The position numbers were made by a program, and so were the translations under genes. This document shows, in pieces, positions 18,138-28,517 of a DNA stretch of 64,000 nucleotides; position 1 is the stretch's first letter, and the number at the start of each line of letters is the position of its first letter. This DNA comes from an uncultured SAR116 cluster alpha proteobacterium (GTDB lineage Bacteria; Pseudomonadota; Alphaproteobacteria; Puniceispirillales; Puniceispirillaceae): positions 62,001 through 126,000 of the forward strand of contig CABYPW010000001.1 of NCBI GenBank assembly GCA_902520885.1. Direction: 5' to 3'. Below the pieces are notes generated by a model. It made no database searches, was not told where the DNA came from, and saw only the letters and a program-made list of their open reading frames with translations.

Positions 18138-18210
18138 AGGGTTCTCTTACAGTATAATAGTTATTTTACGAAAAGAAAAATCACTTTGGATCTAATAAAA
18201 GTAAATTCAA

Positions 18211-19461
18211 ATGTCGCCCCACTCGTTAGTGCAAATGTCTACCACTGAGTTAATCAGATTAGAATGGCGTTTTTTAACCTATGGAGCGCTCATGTCTTTT
18301 TGGTCCTCTATTGGTCAAACATTTTTTATTTCCTTATTCTCACTTGAAATCCGAACCGAGTTGTCCCTAAGCCATGGGGAATTTGGCAGCTATTATGCTG
18401 TAGCAACAATGATGAGTGCCTTGACATTATTCTGGCTAGGCAAACAAGCGGATAAATTGAATGTTTTTCAACTGAGTCTAATTACCATAATTTCTTTGAC
18501 TTTTTCTGGCATATTTTTTTCGTTCATATCAGAAATTATTACTCTCATTTGTGGTATATATTTACTGAGACTATTTGGTCAGGGAATGATGACACATGTC
18601 TATAGTGTTGCTATTTCTAGACGCTATAAGGCTGCCAGAGGAAGAGCACTCGCCATCACTGGATTAGGAATAAACATAGCAGAATCTATTGGGCCACCAA
18701 TAGTTGTCCTTCTAATATCTAGCATGGGTTGGAGACAAGTGTGGCTCATAATACCTTTCATTTTTTGTATTTCAATAGTGCCATTTTTAGCACGGCTTAC
18801 AAAAAAAACATCTTATCAGGAAACTAGTATTAACATAAAACATAAACTTAAAACTAATTTTAATGAAATCATACATTTTAGAAGAAAAGACCTACTAAGG
18901 AATATGGAATTTTGGGTTGTTATGTTGCCGATAATTGGTATCCCCTCATTTACAATAACAGGAATATTATTTCATCAGATTTTCTTAGCAGATGAAAAAT
19001 CTATTTCCATCTTTCTATGGTCAAGATATTATGCGTTTTACGCATTCGCGGCTATTTTGGGTGCGTTTCTATCTGGGTTCTTAATCGACCAAGTTTCGGC
19101 AAAAAAAACCTGTTTTATTGGACATTTGGCTTTATTATTTGGATTAGTTTGCCTTTGGCTCGGTAGGGGAAATATAACCCTTATTTTATTTTTCTCATTT
19201 TTCGGACTTGCCTCTGGAATGATAACAAGCAACACGAGTGCATTATTAGCAGAAAAATATGGTACAAGTTGGCTGGGTGAAATAAGAGCTGCTGTGCAAC
19301 CAATTACTGTTGGCTCCAGTGCAATTTCGCCAGTTTTATTGGGCTTTATGATTGATAAAGGCTTCGGTCTGACTGGCATAATGTTATTACTAATATTAAT
19401 CAGTAGCTACCCTGTGTTAGCCACAATATTTAATTTTAATTTTTTTGATAAAAATAATTAA
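18211..19461 (+). CDS. Major facilitator superfamily transporter
   Basis: A 416-residue protein with about twelve hydrophobic segments. The loop between segments 2 and 3 has the MFS-type GKQADKL, and segment 4 is preceded by GQGMMTHVYSVAISRR. The central cytoplasmic loop (about residues 200-235) is basic. The substrate cannot be told from sequence. It is separated from the DUF3833 gene by a short divergent region and from ygfZ by 91 bases. Confidence 0.88.
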   Translation: MSPHSLVQMSTTELIRLEWRFLTYGALMSFWSSIGQTFFISLFSLEIRTELSLSHGEFGSYYAVATMMSALTLFWLGKQADKLNVFQLSLITIISLTFSGIFFSFISEIITLICGIYLLRLFGQGMMTHVYSVAISRRYKAARGRALAITGLGINIAESIGPPIVVLLISSMGWRQVWLIIPFIFCISIVPFLARLTKKTSYQETSINIKHKLKTNFNEIIHFRRKDLLRNMEFWVVMLPIIGIPSFTITGILFHQIFLADEKSISIFLWSRYYAFYAFAAILGAFLSGFLIDQVSAKKTCFIGHLALLFGLVCLWLGRGNITLILFFSFFGLASGMITSNTSALLAEKYGTSWLGEIRAAVQPITVGSSAISPVLLGFMIDKGFGLTGIMLLLILISSYPVLATIFNFNFFDKNN

Positions 19462-19552
19462 ACTGGCAGTTGAAGTCACTATTGATATTTTTAGGTTGAT
19501 GTAGAAAGATAAATCAAACAATAAACTTAACCCCTCTAAAAATTAATTTTGG

Positions 19553-20485
19553 ATGACAAAACCTTTTTATTCTCTGAAAACTAATTGCGCAGCAATCGAA
19601 ATCTCTGGTGATGAAGTTGGGTCATTTTTAAATGATATATTAACTGCAGAGTTAAACTTATTACCTGTAGGGAAAATGCAGATGTCCTGCCTTCTCTCAC
19701 CTCAGGGTAGAATTTTACATGATATGCTTATATACCGGATAAGGACCGATTGTTTTTGGATAGAAATAAATAAAAACCAAATTTTAGACTTAAAGAATCG
19801 TTTAGCCATATATAAACTTCGAAAAAAAATTGAAATTCAGGTCATTGAAAATTGGCATTCTGCCCATGTTTTTTATGAAAATGGAAATCTTTTTTCATTG
19901 GAGTATATTAATAAAATCATCAAAGATTTAAAGCACGGCGACTTAATATTTGAAGATTCTCGATGTTCAGAACTTGGTTTGCATATCGTTTCGAAAGAGC
20001 AGTTTTCTAGTACTCTAATACAAGATTTGAAATACACTAATTTATCCAAATGGGAGGCTATACGTATCAAAAATATGGTTCCAGTTGGAAATATTGACCT
20101 AACTCCAAATCGAACTCTTATGCTTGAGGCAAATCTTGATATGTTCTCTGCAGTTGACTTCAACAAAGGTTGTTATATTGGACAAGAGGTAACAGCTAGA
20201 ACGAAATACCGAGGATTAATTAAAAGAAAAATTGTCCCTATCTCTTCTAAATCCTTACTCAAAAAAGATATGATTATTTTTCAAGACCAGAAAGAGGTTG
20301 GAAGTTGTCTTAGCTCTGTTGGATTAGAGGACGGCAGTTTTCTTGCACTCGCAACACTGCGATTAGAAGCGATCAAGTCTTTTGTAGATGCTAAAGATGC
20401 TTTAAACTCTGAATTAGCATCTGTATATATTATATTGCCAAATTGGTATGATCTCAAAACTGGGAGCAAAAAGTTAGAACTTTAA
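19553..20485 (+). CDS. ygfZ: Folate-binding protein YgfZ (iron-sulfur protein maintenance)
   Basis: A 310-residue GcvT-like protein with the signature KGCYIGQE, its cysteine at C207. The glycine-cleavage catalytic aspartate region of true GcvT is not evident and the N-terminal half is the short YgfZ type. YgfZ/Iba57 proteins bind tetrahydrofolate and help assemble or repair [4Fe-4S] enzymes such as MiaB. A 229-base gap follows before trcR. Confidence 0.92.
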   Translation: MTKPFYSLKTNCAAIEISGDEVGSFLNDILTAELNLLPVGKMQMSCLLSPQGRILHDMLIYRIRTDCFWIEINKNQILDLKNRLAIYKLRKKIEIQVIENWHSAHVFYENGNLFSLEYINKIIKDLKHGDLIFEDSRCSELGLHIVSKEQFSSTLIQDLKYTNLSKWEAIRIKNMVPVGNIDLTPNRTLMLEANLDMFSAVDFNKGCYIGQEVTARTKYRGLIKRKIVPISSKSLLKKDMIIFQDQKEVGSCLSSVGLEDGSFLALATLRLEAIKSFVDAKDALNSELASVYIILPNWYDLKTGSKKLEL

Positions 20486-20714
20486 ACGTCTCATTCTCAA
20501 AAAATCCCTACTATAAAAATTCAGATTATGTTACTGTGATAATGTTTTTTATTTATCCGCTTATGAATACGTGAATAAACGCAGAATATAGTGATAAATT
20601 TAAATCAATATTTGCAAAAATAACAAATATTCCTGTATACGAGGGACAAATGGGTATTTTTTGTTTATTTGATACATATTTAGTTTATCAACTTTAATTT
20701 AGAAAGTTTTTTTA

Positions 20715-21281
20715 ATGACACAATTGCTTATGCCAAAAGCAACAGCTGTTTGGTTAATAGACAACACTGGTTTGAGCTTTAAACAAATAGGTGAATTCTG
20801 TGACCTACATGTTCTTGAAGTGCAAGCTATAGCAGATGGGGAAGTTGCTGTGGGTATTCAAGGCTATGACCCCGTTGCTAATGGCCAACTTAGCAAAGGG
20901 GAAATAAATAGATGTGAACTCGATTCAGAAGCAAAACTAGTCCAAAGCAAAACCAATCTCCCGCAGCCGACTTCACGCACAAAAGGACCAAGGTATGTGC
21001 CTGTTGCTCGTCGCGGTGACAAACCAGATGCGATAGCCTGGGTTGTAAAACACCATCCAGAAATATCAGACGCTAAAATCGGAAAACTTATCGGAACTAC
21101 AAAGGACACAATAAAGAAAATTAGAGAGCGAACACATTGGAATATTGCAAATATCACTGCAAAGCACCCGGCCATGTTGGGTCTTTGTACACAGTCTGAC
21201 TTGAATACTGCAATTGAAAAATCAGGTGGAGAGCTGAAAGCAAGTGAGGAGCAGGTGGAGAGATTATCTGAAATTCCTTAA
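20715..21281 (+). CDS. trcR: DUF1013 family cell-cycle regulator TrcR
   Basis: A 188-residue protein matching the alphaproteobacterial DUF1013/TrcR family: LMPKATAVWLIDNTGLSFKQ at the start, the IADGEVAVGIQGYDPVANGQL segment and a second helix-turn-helix-like region (DAKIGKLIGTTKDTIKKIRE). These support DNA binding. The family is linked to cell-cycle transcription in Caulobacter relatives. The 229-base upstream region is likely to hold its promoter. The order trcR-DUF465-purE-purK is typical of the class. Confidence 0.9.
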   Translation: MTQLLMPKATAVWLIDNTGLSFKQIGEFCDLHVLEVQAIADGEVAVGIQGYDPVANGQLSKGEINRCELDSEAKLVQSKTNLPQPTSRTKGPRYVPVARRGDKPDAIAWVVKHHPEISDAKIGKLIGTTKDTIKKIRERTHWNIANITAKHPAMLGLCTQSDLNTAIEKSGGELKASEEQVERLSEIP

Positions 21282-21377
21282 ATAGATATTAAATAGCCTA
21301 CCCTTCATAACCTATCCAACTAGTTTGTAGAATGAAAAATTATTATTCACCTTATTCTGTTCAATAACAGCTAAAAT

Positions 21378-21587
21378 GTGATGCAAGATACACAAGCAAA
21401 TAATATACAAAAAAAACTTGAAACTCTATTGTCAGAGCATAAGGAGCTAGACGATATGATTAATTCTATGATAACAACTCAAGTTTTTGATCAGCTACAA
21501 TTACAAAGATTAAAGAAAAAGAAACTTAGTTTAAAAGACGAAATAATCAAATTAAAAGCTTTAATCGTACCCGATATAATTGCATGA
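21378..21587 (+). CDS. DUF465 (YdcH-like) small coiled-coil protein
   Basis: A 69-residue helical protein with the DUF465 pattern LLSEHKELDDMI and the QRLKKKKLSLKDEIIKLKAL helix, likely a two-helix hairpin. Function is unknown. It is placed between trcR and purE, its usual alphaproteobacterial position. Confidence 0.87.
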   Translation: MMQDTQANNIQKKLETLLSEHKELDDMINSMITTQVFDQLQLQRLKKKKLSLKDEIIKLKALIVPDIIA

Positions 21588-21663
21588 TTAAAATGGTCAT
21601 AAATAAATTATCTTTGTGTATAGAGTGTTTATAAATAGCGTGCTTGTTTAAAAAGGGATATTT

Positions 21664-22155
21664 ATGGGTAGTGAGAACCCCGAAATTTCTATTATTATGG
21701 GCAGTCAAACAGATTGGTCTGTCATGGCAGAAGCATCTGCAATTTTACAGGAGCTTTCAATTGCTCATGAAACAAAAATTATTTCTGCACATCGAACCCC
21801 TGATAGGATGAGTGAATTTGCAAAATCTGCTGCTTTCAATGGTATAAAAGTTATTATTGCAGGGGCTGGAGGCGCGGCACATCTCCCAGGAATGGTTGCC
21901 TCTTATACGCACATACCAGTATTAGGAGTCCCAATTGAAACACAGGCTTTGAAAGGAATTGATTCATTATATTCCATAGTCCAAATGCCAGCGGGGATTC
22001 CTGTTGCTACATTTGCTATTGGTTTGGCTGGTGCTAAAAATGCTGCCTTGTTTGCAGCGGCAATTCTCTCACTAGAAAATACAGAAATCCGCAATTCACT
22101 TGAAAAATGGAGACAAAGTCAAAGTGATAAGGTTGCATTATACCCATATAAATGA
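21664..22155 (+). CDS. purE: N5-carboxyaminoimidazole ribonucleotide mutase
   Basis: A 163-residue class I PurE with the phosphate loop IIMGSQTDWSVM, the catalytic-histidine segment SAHRTPDRM and AGAGGAAHLPGMVA. It converts N5-CAIR, made by PurK, to CAIR in purine synthesis. The class I type matches the adjacent purK, whose start overlaps this gene's stop by four bases. Confidence 0.97.
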   Translation: MGSENPEISIIMGSQTDWSVMAEASAILQELSIAHETKIISAHRTPDRMSEFAKSAAFNGIKVIIAGAGGAAHLPGMVASYTHIPVLGVPIETQALKGIDSLYSIVQMPAGIPVATFAIGLAGAKNAALFAAAILSLENTEIRNSLEKWRQSQSDKVALYPYK

Positions 22156-23210
22156 TGAAAAATTTTAAACTTGGTATTCTTGGTAGCGGCCAATTAGGTA
22201 GAATGATAGTGCAGGCGGCGGCGAATTATGGTATCTCTTGCCATGTATTTGCGCCCGATGTAAAGGACTCTCCAGCTGGTCAGATCTGCAATACACTTTC
22301 AAATGCAGATTATACCGATAAAATAGCACTTAAAAAATTTTACAGTGTGGTAGATGCGGTAACATGCGAATTTGAAAATGTTCCCTCAATTGCTCTAGAA
22401 ATGGCTCCAAAGGAATGCATCAAAAGTCCAGGTATTACAGCTCTCAAGACTGCGCAGAATAGATTGTGTGAAAAGGACACAGCAAAATTGTTAGGAATTC
22501 CCACAGCTCCTTACTGGAAAATTGAATCTATTGATGATCTAGCTAATGCGATGCGATTTCTAGACAGCAATGCTATTTTAAAAACGGCAAAATTTGGATA
22601 CGATGGGAAAGGTCAAATAAGAACAAAAACTGGAGATGATCCAGAGATTTTATGGAAGGAAATTAATACCGATATTGCCATTCTTGAATATTTAGTTGAT
22701 TTCAAAAGTGAAATTAGCTTCCTTTTAGCAAGAAACATTGATGGTGAAACAATAATTTTTCCACCGACTATTAATTACCACGACAGAGGTATTCTAGTAC
22801 ACTCGACAGCACCAGCAATATTGCCAAGTAATGTTATCAAAGCAGGAAATGATTATATCAAAACTATGGCAGACCATTTAGAAGTGGTAGGACTTTTGGC
22901 AATGGAGTTATTTTTAACTCAAGAAAATACATTAATCTTTAATGAAATTGCTCCAAGACCGCATAATTCTTTCCATTGGACGATAGAGGGATGCAAAACA
23001 AGTCAATTTCAACAATTAATTAGGAGTCTAAGTGGTCTTCCATTCGGCGATATAAGTGTGATAGGCAGATGGCACATGAGAAACATACTTGGTCACTCGA
23101 AGGAGGAACTAAAAAGGGGTTATAAGAGTGCAGGTAAATACGTTCATGAATATGGAAAGCAAAAAACTAAAGAAAACAGAAAAATGGGACATATTACTTG
23201 GAACGAATAG
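22152..23210 (+). CDS. purK: 5-(carboxyamino)imidazole ribonucleotide synthase
   Basis: A 352-residue ATP-grasp enzyme starting LGILGSGQLGRMI and carrying LKTAKFGYDGKGQ and the EIAPRPHNSFHWTIEGC block, all PurK signatures. It uses ATP and bicarbonate to carboxylate AIR. ATGATG at the start gives two possible starts (22152 or 22155), the first overlapping the purE stop. It converges on metA with a 32-base gap and no clear terminator. Confidence 0.96.
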   Translation: MMKNFKLGILGSGQLGRMIVQAAANYGISCHVFAPDVKDSPAGQICNTLSNADYTDKIALKKFYSVVDAVTCEFENVPSIALEMAPKECIKSPGITALKTAQNRLCEKDTAKLLGIPTAPYWKIESIDDLANAMRFLDSNAILKTAKFGYDGKGQIRTKTGDDPEILWKEINTDIAILEYLVDFKSEISFLLARNIDGETIIFPPTINYHDRGILVHSTAPAILPSNVIKAGNDYIKTMADHLEVVGLLAMELFLTQENTLIFNEIAPRPHNSFHWTIEGCKTSQFQQLIRSLSGLPFGDISVIGRWHMRNILGHSKEELKRGYKSAGKYVHEYGKQKTKENRKMGHITWNE

Positions 23211-23242
23211 AGAAGGTCAATTCTAGATAAGGTTTAAAAAAG

Positions 23243-24157
23243 TTAATTTTCTAATTTAGATAAATCAAACAAAGTATCTTGATAAAGGTCATTTAACCAA
23301 TTTGCACATAAAAGATAAGCAAATGGCCGCCAATAATTCTGAGGTGTTAATTCTGGATTATTTTGTGGATAGTAATTTCTTGGTAAAGGAGTATCCAAAC
23401 CGTCATTTTTATCTCGCTTGTATTCTGAGTTGAGTGTTTCAGCATCATATTCCAAATGATTTAAAACAAACAAATCACCTGTTGACTTATCTCTAGCCAT
23501 TCCTACTCCAATCTCATTGCTTTCTGCTAGAATATTTAACCCAATTTTCAAGAAATCATTCTTTTCATTCATCGTATACCGAGAGACAGGCATCGGAAAA
23601 GTTGTTGTAAAACCATGCATAAGGCGGCCAGAATGAGATGTTATGGAATGCTCATAAATACCAAAAATTTTTTTTTCCATTTGGTATTTAGGCAAGCCAT
23701 AAAAATGATATAAAAGTGCTTGAGCACCCCAACAAATGCCAAGGCGCCTAAAACAGTGTTTTTTTGACCAGTTCATAATATCCACCAACTCTAGCCAGTA
23801 GCTAACCTCTTCGAATGGTTTTGTTTCTATGGGGGCGCCTGTTATAATCAACGCGTCGAAATAATCATTCTCCACATCGCTTAATTGTCTATAAAAACGC
23901 CTTAGATAGGCTGGTTCTGTATTTTTTGGAGTATAACTACCCGTTGTCATTAAAATGAGTTCAACCTGGAGAGGAGAACATCCAAAAAGCCTTGCAAGTT
24001 GAATTTCGGTCACTTTTTTAGTAGGCATTAAATTAAGCAAAAGTAGTCTCAGTGGCCTTATATCCTGTTTTAATGCTTGTCCAGAAGCTATCAAATCAAC
24101 ACCTTCAGCAGCGAGATCATCTAAGGCTGGTAGACTGTCTGGAACCCTTATAGGCAT
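23243..24157 (-). CDS. metA: Homoserine O-acyltransferase MetA, probably acetyl-CoA type
   Basis: The start at 24157 is fixed by AGGAGG at 24165-24170 with a 7-base gap; 304 residues. The catalytic cysteine is C142 in LGICWGAQ, with H234 and E236 in NHLEYDA. In the TGAPIET loop residue 111 is glutamate. In characterised MetA proteins glutamate here goes with acetyl-CoA use and glycine with succinyl-CoA, so this is predicted to make O-acetylhomoserine for methionine synthesis. That specificity is inferred, and many databases would label it succinyltransferase. Confidence 0.93.
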   Translation of the reverse strand: MPIRVPDSLPALDDLAAEGVDLIASGQALKQDIRPLRLLLLNLMPTKKVTEIQLARLFGCSPLQVELILMTTGSYTPKNTEPAYLRRFYRQLSDVENDYFDALIITGAPIETKPFEEVSYWLELVDIMNWSKKHCFRRLGICWGAQALLYHFYGLPKYQMEKKIFGIYEHSITSHSGRLMHGFTTTFPMPVSRYTMNEKNDFLKIGLNILAESNEIGVGMARDKSTGDLFVLNHLEYDAETLNSEYKRDKNDGLDTPLPRNYYPQNNPELTPQNYWRPFAYLLCANWLNDLYQDTLFDLSKLEN

Positions 24158-24164
24158 CAAAAAT

Positions 24165-24170
24165 TCCTCC
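24165..24170 (-). promoter_or_regulatory. Strong Shine-Dalgarno site deciding the metA start
   Basis: AGGAGG on the minus strand lies seven bases before ATG 24155-24157 and inside the longer in-frame reading from 24178, which excludes the longer start. Confidence 0.8.
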
Positions 24171-24270
24171 TTACCCAAACCGAAACTTGGTCTGTTTTTC
24201 TATACGCCCTTTTTTTGTTTTTAGCAAAAAATGTTATTGAAAATCTTAATGGAATAGATTTAATTCACTA

Positions 24271-24963
24271 TTATCTTCGCTTTGCCATTCGCCTTGACAT
24301 GTTTTTGGCTAACGACGACACAACTCCATTTAATCCTGAGAAAACAAATTTAGCCTGCTTCTTTAATGGTTTGGTAACTTTTGGTATAAAGGATATCTCT
24401 TTTAATCTCCTATCTAAAAATGAAGATGTATTTTCAATAGAACCTGAGTTATCTGCAAGAAAATAAAGTATAGTGGAGGAGTACAATGCCCCGAGTAGTC
24501 CCCGTTTCGTATAAAAACTGATATCTTTAGAGTCATCTCCTGTAGTTCGCCAAATGAGATCAATAGTTTGATACAGGAGTTTTTGACTAAGTTGCAAATA
24601 TCTCGGATTTAGAAGGTGTTGTGCTGTTTTTCTCACCACCTCCTTATGAGGCAAAGCCTGCTCCAATCGCACGATGATCATAAATTTTATTTTAGCGGTT
24701 ACTCCATTTGGTGCATCATGTGCATCCTTCATTTTCGTTTCAAAAGCAGAAACCATATCATTATCTGCTAATTCTGAGTAAATTTCTATGGCCTGTGTAA
24801 CACCACGAGGCAAAATTCGCGCAATATCCTTAGATTGAAAACCACAATCGTTAGCTGCAAGTTCTAAACTCTTTTGGGTCCAACCGTCGAAAGGCACATG
24901 TGTCAAACAAGCACGAACAATTTTACAGCGCTCCTGATTTTCTGTACTGTTTGTTTTGGTCAT
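24271..24963 (-). CDS. COQ9 family protein (ubiquinone synthesis)
   Basis: A 230-residue TetR-like helical protein: the start CKIVRACLTHVPFDGWTQKSLE and the LFALG-like helices match COQ9, also named the rpsU-divergently transcribed protein. Here it is divergent from rpsU, as that name states. COQ9 presents ubiquinone intermediates to COQ7-type hydroxylases. The C terminus ends in a basic run. 113 bases separate it from metA. Confidence 0.9.
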   Translation of the reverse strand: MTKTNSTENQERCKIVRACLTHVPFDGWTQKSLELAANDCGFQSKDIARILPRGVTQAIEIYSELADNDMVSAFETKMKDAHDAPNGVTAKIKFMIIVRLEQALPHKEVVRKTAQHLLNPRYLQLSQKLLYQTIDLIWRTTGDDSKDISFYTKRGLLGALYSSTILYFLADNSGSIENTSSFLDRRLKEISFIPKVTKPLKKQAKFVFSGLNGVVSSLAKNMSRRMAKRR

Positions 24964-25115
24964 ATAAATTCCATTAATAACGAATTTCTAGATGCTTATT
25001 TATATATGGTGAAATCTTGATAAAAGACAATGTTTGCACATACTGTATAAATATGATAACACTACCACCGAAAATAATGTTATAAATTTTTAAATTTAAA
25101 TAGGGATATTAATCT

Positions 25116-25319
25116 GTGTACGTCGCTGTAAGAGAAAATAATGTAGATCAAGCACTTAGGGTGCTTAAAAAAAAGATGCAACGCGAGGGAATGTTTCGTG
25201 AAATGAAAAATAGACGTAATTTCGAAAAACCTTCAGAACGCCGAGCCCGTGAAGCCGCAGAATCGACACGCCGTGTTCGTAAACTAATGCGAAAGCGCAT
25301 GGAGCGTGAAGGATATTAA
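25116..25319 (+). CDS. rpsU: 30S ribosomal protein S21
   Basis: A 67-residue basic protein ([20 protein letters not shown]...) with the S21 fold and an arginine-rich C terminus. The start is GTG 25116, preceded by AGGGA; no ATG fits. S21 binds the 30S platform near the anti-Shine-Dalgarno region. It is divergent from the COQ9 gene. Confidence 0.97.
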   Translation: MYVAVRENNVDQALRVLKKKMQREGMFREMKNRRNFEKPSERRAREAAESTRRVRKLMRKRMEREGY

Positions 25320-25544
25320 TATTCTTACCCTATGATTATAAAATTATAAAACCGTCTACCAGTATTATAAGACATTTTTCTACTTTTTTTAATCAATCTT
25401 AATTAACCGTCAAGTTTAGTAATAAATCTGAAGAGTTACCTATCACCTTAGCAAAAATATTTACTTAAAAAACCATATAATTAAATAAATTAAAGGTTTG
25501 GTTTAGAACAGTATTTTTGAAAATACAGAACGGAAATTGACGAC

Positions 25545-27110
25545 ATGATAATTGGCTCTCCTAAAGAACTACAAGCAGGTGAAAAACGAGTTGCAATGAC
25601 ACCAGCGAGCGCCAGCCAACTTTTAAAGCTGGGTTTCGAATGTATTATAGAAACAGGAGCTGGTGTAGAGGCCGGTTTTTCAGACGCTGATTATAAAGCT
25701 GCCGGGGTGAAAATAATCAAAACAGCCACAAATTTATGGAAACAATCTGATATTATCATAAAAGTTCAAGCAGTAAATAAAGTTGAAGAAGCCTACTTAA
25801 ATAAGGATAAAACAGTAATTAGCTTCTTCTGGCCAGCTCAAAATAAAGAGCTTTTAGACCGTTTAGTATCATCAGGTTGTAGTCAGATTGCTATGGATAT
25901 GGTGCCTAGAATAAGCCGTGCCCAAAAAATGGACGCTCTTTCTTCAATGGCGAATATAGCCGGGTATCGAGCAGTAATTGAGGCAGGCAATCATTTTGGT
26001 AGATTCTTTACTGGGCAAATAACAGCGGCGGGTAAGGTGCCTCCTGCAAAGGTCCTTGTGATAGGGGCTGGTGTCGCAGGACTTGCAGCAATTGGCACAG
26101 CGCAGTCTCTCGGTGCAATTGTTCGAGCATTCGACGTGCGCCCAGAGGTGGCTGAACAAATTGAATCCATGGGAGCTGAATTCCTCTTTCTGGAATTTGA
26201 TGAAGATGGTTCAGGAGAAGGTGGCTATGCAAAACCAGCTTCACCAGAATTCATTGAGAAAGAGATGGCTCTTTTTCGTGAGCAGGCACCGGAAGTTGAT
26301 ATCGTAATTACAACTGCATTGATTCCAGGGAAACCTGCTCCAAAATTATGGCCCAAAGAGATGGTATCTTTAATGAAGCCTGGCTCTATAATCATTGACT
26401 TAGCCGCAGAGCAAGGTGGTAATTGTGACCTAACAAAGCCAAATAAAACAGTAAAAACAGACAATGATGTTAAAATCATTGGATATACAGACTTCCCAAG
26501 TCGGATGGCTGCTCAAAGCTCCACTCTATATTCTACCAATATACGTCACATGCTTGACGATCTTACCCCAAAAAAAAATGGGAAGGTAAACATAAACCTT
26601 CAAGATGATGTTATTCGGGGAGCGTTAGTTAGTCACAAGGGTAAATTGATGTTTCCGCCACCAGCACCAAAAGTTGTTGCTATAGGAAAACAGACAACTC
26701 CAGAACAACAAGTTAAGCCGACAGCTGAAGAAAAAGCAGCTCTCGAACAAGTAGCTATCCGTAAATCTGGACAACAGCAGTGGGGACTACTTTTAGTTGG
26801 TGGGTTATTCATGTTAACCATTGGAAATTTTGCTCCAGCCAGCTTTATGCAACATTTTATAGTATTTGCGTTAGCTTGCTTCGTAGGGTATCAGATTATT
26901 TGGAATGTTAGTCATGCTCTTCATACTCCACTAATGGCAGTTACTAACGCCATTTCGGGCATCATTATTCTAGGTGCACTGCTACAAGTTGGCTCTAGTA
27001 GTTTCATTGTTACCGTGCTTGCAAGTATTTCAGTCTTAATTGCTACCATAAATATTGTTGGAGGATTTATGGTAACAAAAAGAATGCTCGCTATGTTTCA
27101 AAAGAGTTAG
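25545..27110 (+). CDS. pntA: Proton-translocating NAD(P) transhydrogenase subunit alpha, full-length form
   Basis: A 521-residue protein combining the soluble NAD(H) domain ([20 protein letters not shown]; Rossmann loop [11 protein letters not shown] near 172-182) with four hydrophobic C-terminal segments from about residue 405. This is the E. coli-like fused alpha subunit; many Alphaproteobacteria split it into PntAA and PntAB. With PntB it uses the proton gradient to reduce NADP with NADH at the inner membrane. pntB follows after 11 bases. Confidence 0.96.
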   Translation: MIIGSPKELQAGEKRVAMTPASASQLLKLGFECIIETGAGVEAGFSDADYKAAGVKIIKTATNLWKQSDIIIKVQAVNKVEEAYLNKDKTVISFFWPAQNKELLDRLVSSGCSQIAMDMVPRISRAQKMDALSSMANIAGYRAVIEAGNHFGRFFTGQITAAGKVPPAKVLVIGAGVAGLAAIGTAQSLGAIVRAFDVRPEVAEQIESMGAEFLFLEFDEDGSGEGGYAKPASPEFIEKEMALFREQAPEVDIVITTALIPGKPAPKLWPKEMVSLMKPGSIIIDLAAEQGGNCDLTKPNKTVKTDNDVKIIGYTDFPSRMAAQSSTLYSTNIRHMLDDLTPKKNGKVNINLQDDVIRGALVSHKGKLMFPPPAPKVVAIGKQTTPEQQVKPTAEEKAALEQVAIRKSGQQQWGLLLVGGLFMLTIGNFAPASFMQHFIVFALACFVGYQIIWNVSHALHTPLMAVTNAISGIIILGALLQVGSSSFIVTVLASISVLIATINIVGGFMVTKRMLAMFQKS

Positions 27111-27121
27111 AGGTGTAACCT

Positions 27122-28501
27122 ATGCTAGGTTCTAATATAGTAACTGCCATCTACATTGCTGCAAGTGTGTTATTTATTTTATCACTCGGCGGCCTCTCTA
27201 ACCAAGAAAAAGCTAAACGAGCTGTATGGTTTGGCATAGTCGGAATGGCCTTAGCTGTTTTCGGAACGGTTTTTGGACCACAGGTCTCTGGATTTATCTG
27301 GATAATACCTATGATCGTAATAGGCAGCATTATTGGAACAGTAGTAGCTCAACGTGTTGAAATGACTGGTATGCCACAGCTAGTTGCTGCTCTTCACAGC
27401 TTTGTTGGCATAGCTGCGGTTTTTATTGGAATAAATTCACATATTGAACCTCCATCTAACCTTTTTGGAGCCGAACTAGTAATTCATGATATTGAGATTT
27501 TTATAGGGGTCTTTATTGGCGCAGTCACAGCAACAGGGTCTGTTATTGCTTATGGTAAATTGTCTGGCACAATTGATGGTAAAGCCTTACTTCTCCCGGC
27601 AAGAAATTGGCTGAATTTAGGCGCCGTATTATTTTGTGCATGGCTCGGTGCCCTATTTCTAAATCATGTCGGATCGTGGCCACTTTATCTCATGACGATT
27701 GTGGCTTTAATCTTTGGTGCCCATCTTGTAATGGCAATAGGCGGGGCTGATATGCCAGTTGTTGTTTCTATGCTGAATTCCTATTCTGGCTGGGCAGCAG
27801 CCGCTACCGGTTTCTTACTTGGAAATGATTTACTTATAGTTACTGGTGCACTTGTTGGAGCTTCTGGTGCAATTTTATCTTATATAATGTGTAGAGCAAT
27901 GAATAGGAACTTTATTTCTGTAATCTTAGGCGGATGGGGAACTTCTGTTGGCCCGACCCAAGAGGTTGATGGTGAAATGGTGGCGACAGATGTATCAAGC
28001 GTTGCCGTTGACATTGCAGACGCTCAGAATATTGTAATTGTTCCTGGCTATGGAATGGCAGTTGCACAAGCACAAAGTGCCGTTTCAGAGATTACACGAC
28101 GTTTAAGAGATAAAGGTAAAAATGTTAGATTTGCAATACACCCAGTTGCAGGCCGGCTACCTGGACATATGAATGTACTTCTTGCGGAAGCTAAAGTACC
28201 TTATGACATTGTTTTAGAAATGGATGAAATTAACGAGGATTTTCCTGATACAGATATGGTCATCATTCTTGGTGCCAATGATATTGTAAATCCAGCTGCT
28301 CAAGACGATCCAAACAGCCCCATTGCTGGAATGCCTGTCTTGGAAGTCTGGAAAGCAGGACAAGTTATTATTTCAAAGCGTGGTCAGGGCCGCGGTTATT
28401 CTGGAATTGAAAATCCACTTTTCTTTAAGGATAATTCTAGAATGTTATATGGAGACGCTAAAGCCTCCCTCGACGAACTATTAAGCAAAATTACTAAATA
28501 G
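27122..28501 (+). CDS. pntB: NAD(P) transhydrogenase subunit beta
   Basis: A 459-residue protein with eight or nine hydrophobic segments in the first 260 residues and the NADP(H) domain after them ([51 protein letters not shown]). It partners PntA. It ends 16 bases from the convergent ABC1 kinase gene. Confidence 0.97.
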   Translation: MLGSNIVTAIYIAASVLFILSLGGLSNQEKAKRAVWFGIVGMALAVFGTVFGPQVSGFIWIIPMIVIGSIIGTVVAQRVEMTGMPQLVAALHSFVGIAAVFIGINSHIEPPSNLFGAELVIHDIEIFIGVFIGAVTATGSVIAYGKLSGTIDGKALLLPARNWLNLGAVLFCAWLGALFLNHVGSWPLYLMTIVALIFGAHLVMAIGGADMPVVVSMLNSYSGWAAAATGFLLGNDLLIVTGALVGASGAILSYIMCRAMNRNFISVILGGWGTSVGPTQEVDGEMVATDVSSVAVDIADAQNIVIVPGYGMAVAQAQSAVSEITRRLRDKGKNVRFAIHPVAGRLPGHMNVLLAEAKVPYDIVLEMDEINEDFPDTDMVIILGANDIVNPAAQDDPNSPIAGMPVLEVWKAGQVIISKRGQGRGYSGIENPLFFKDNSRMLYGDAKASLDELLSKITK

Positions 28502-28517
28502 TAATATCTTATTTTAA

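Noticed and set aside
24158-24270. Possible SAM-type riboswitch in the metA leader
   Set aside because: A minus-strand stretch GCTAAAAA...GGG recalls part of SAM-II, but I could not find the paired stem or the ATTTAAC loop. Only a five-pair hairpin is present. A covariance-model search would decide.
24964-25115. Promoter elements for rpsU and the COQ9 gene
   Set aside because: TTGATA and TTGCAC boxes and TATAAA-like stretches occur, but several spacings are possible in this AT-rich gap and none is clearly better.
26008-26479. Several overlapping frames in both orientations inside pntA
   Set aside because: All are out of frame with the conserved PntA sequence and show no domain features.
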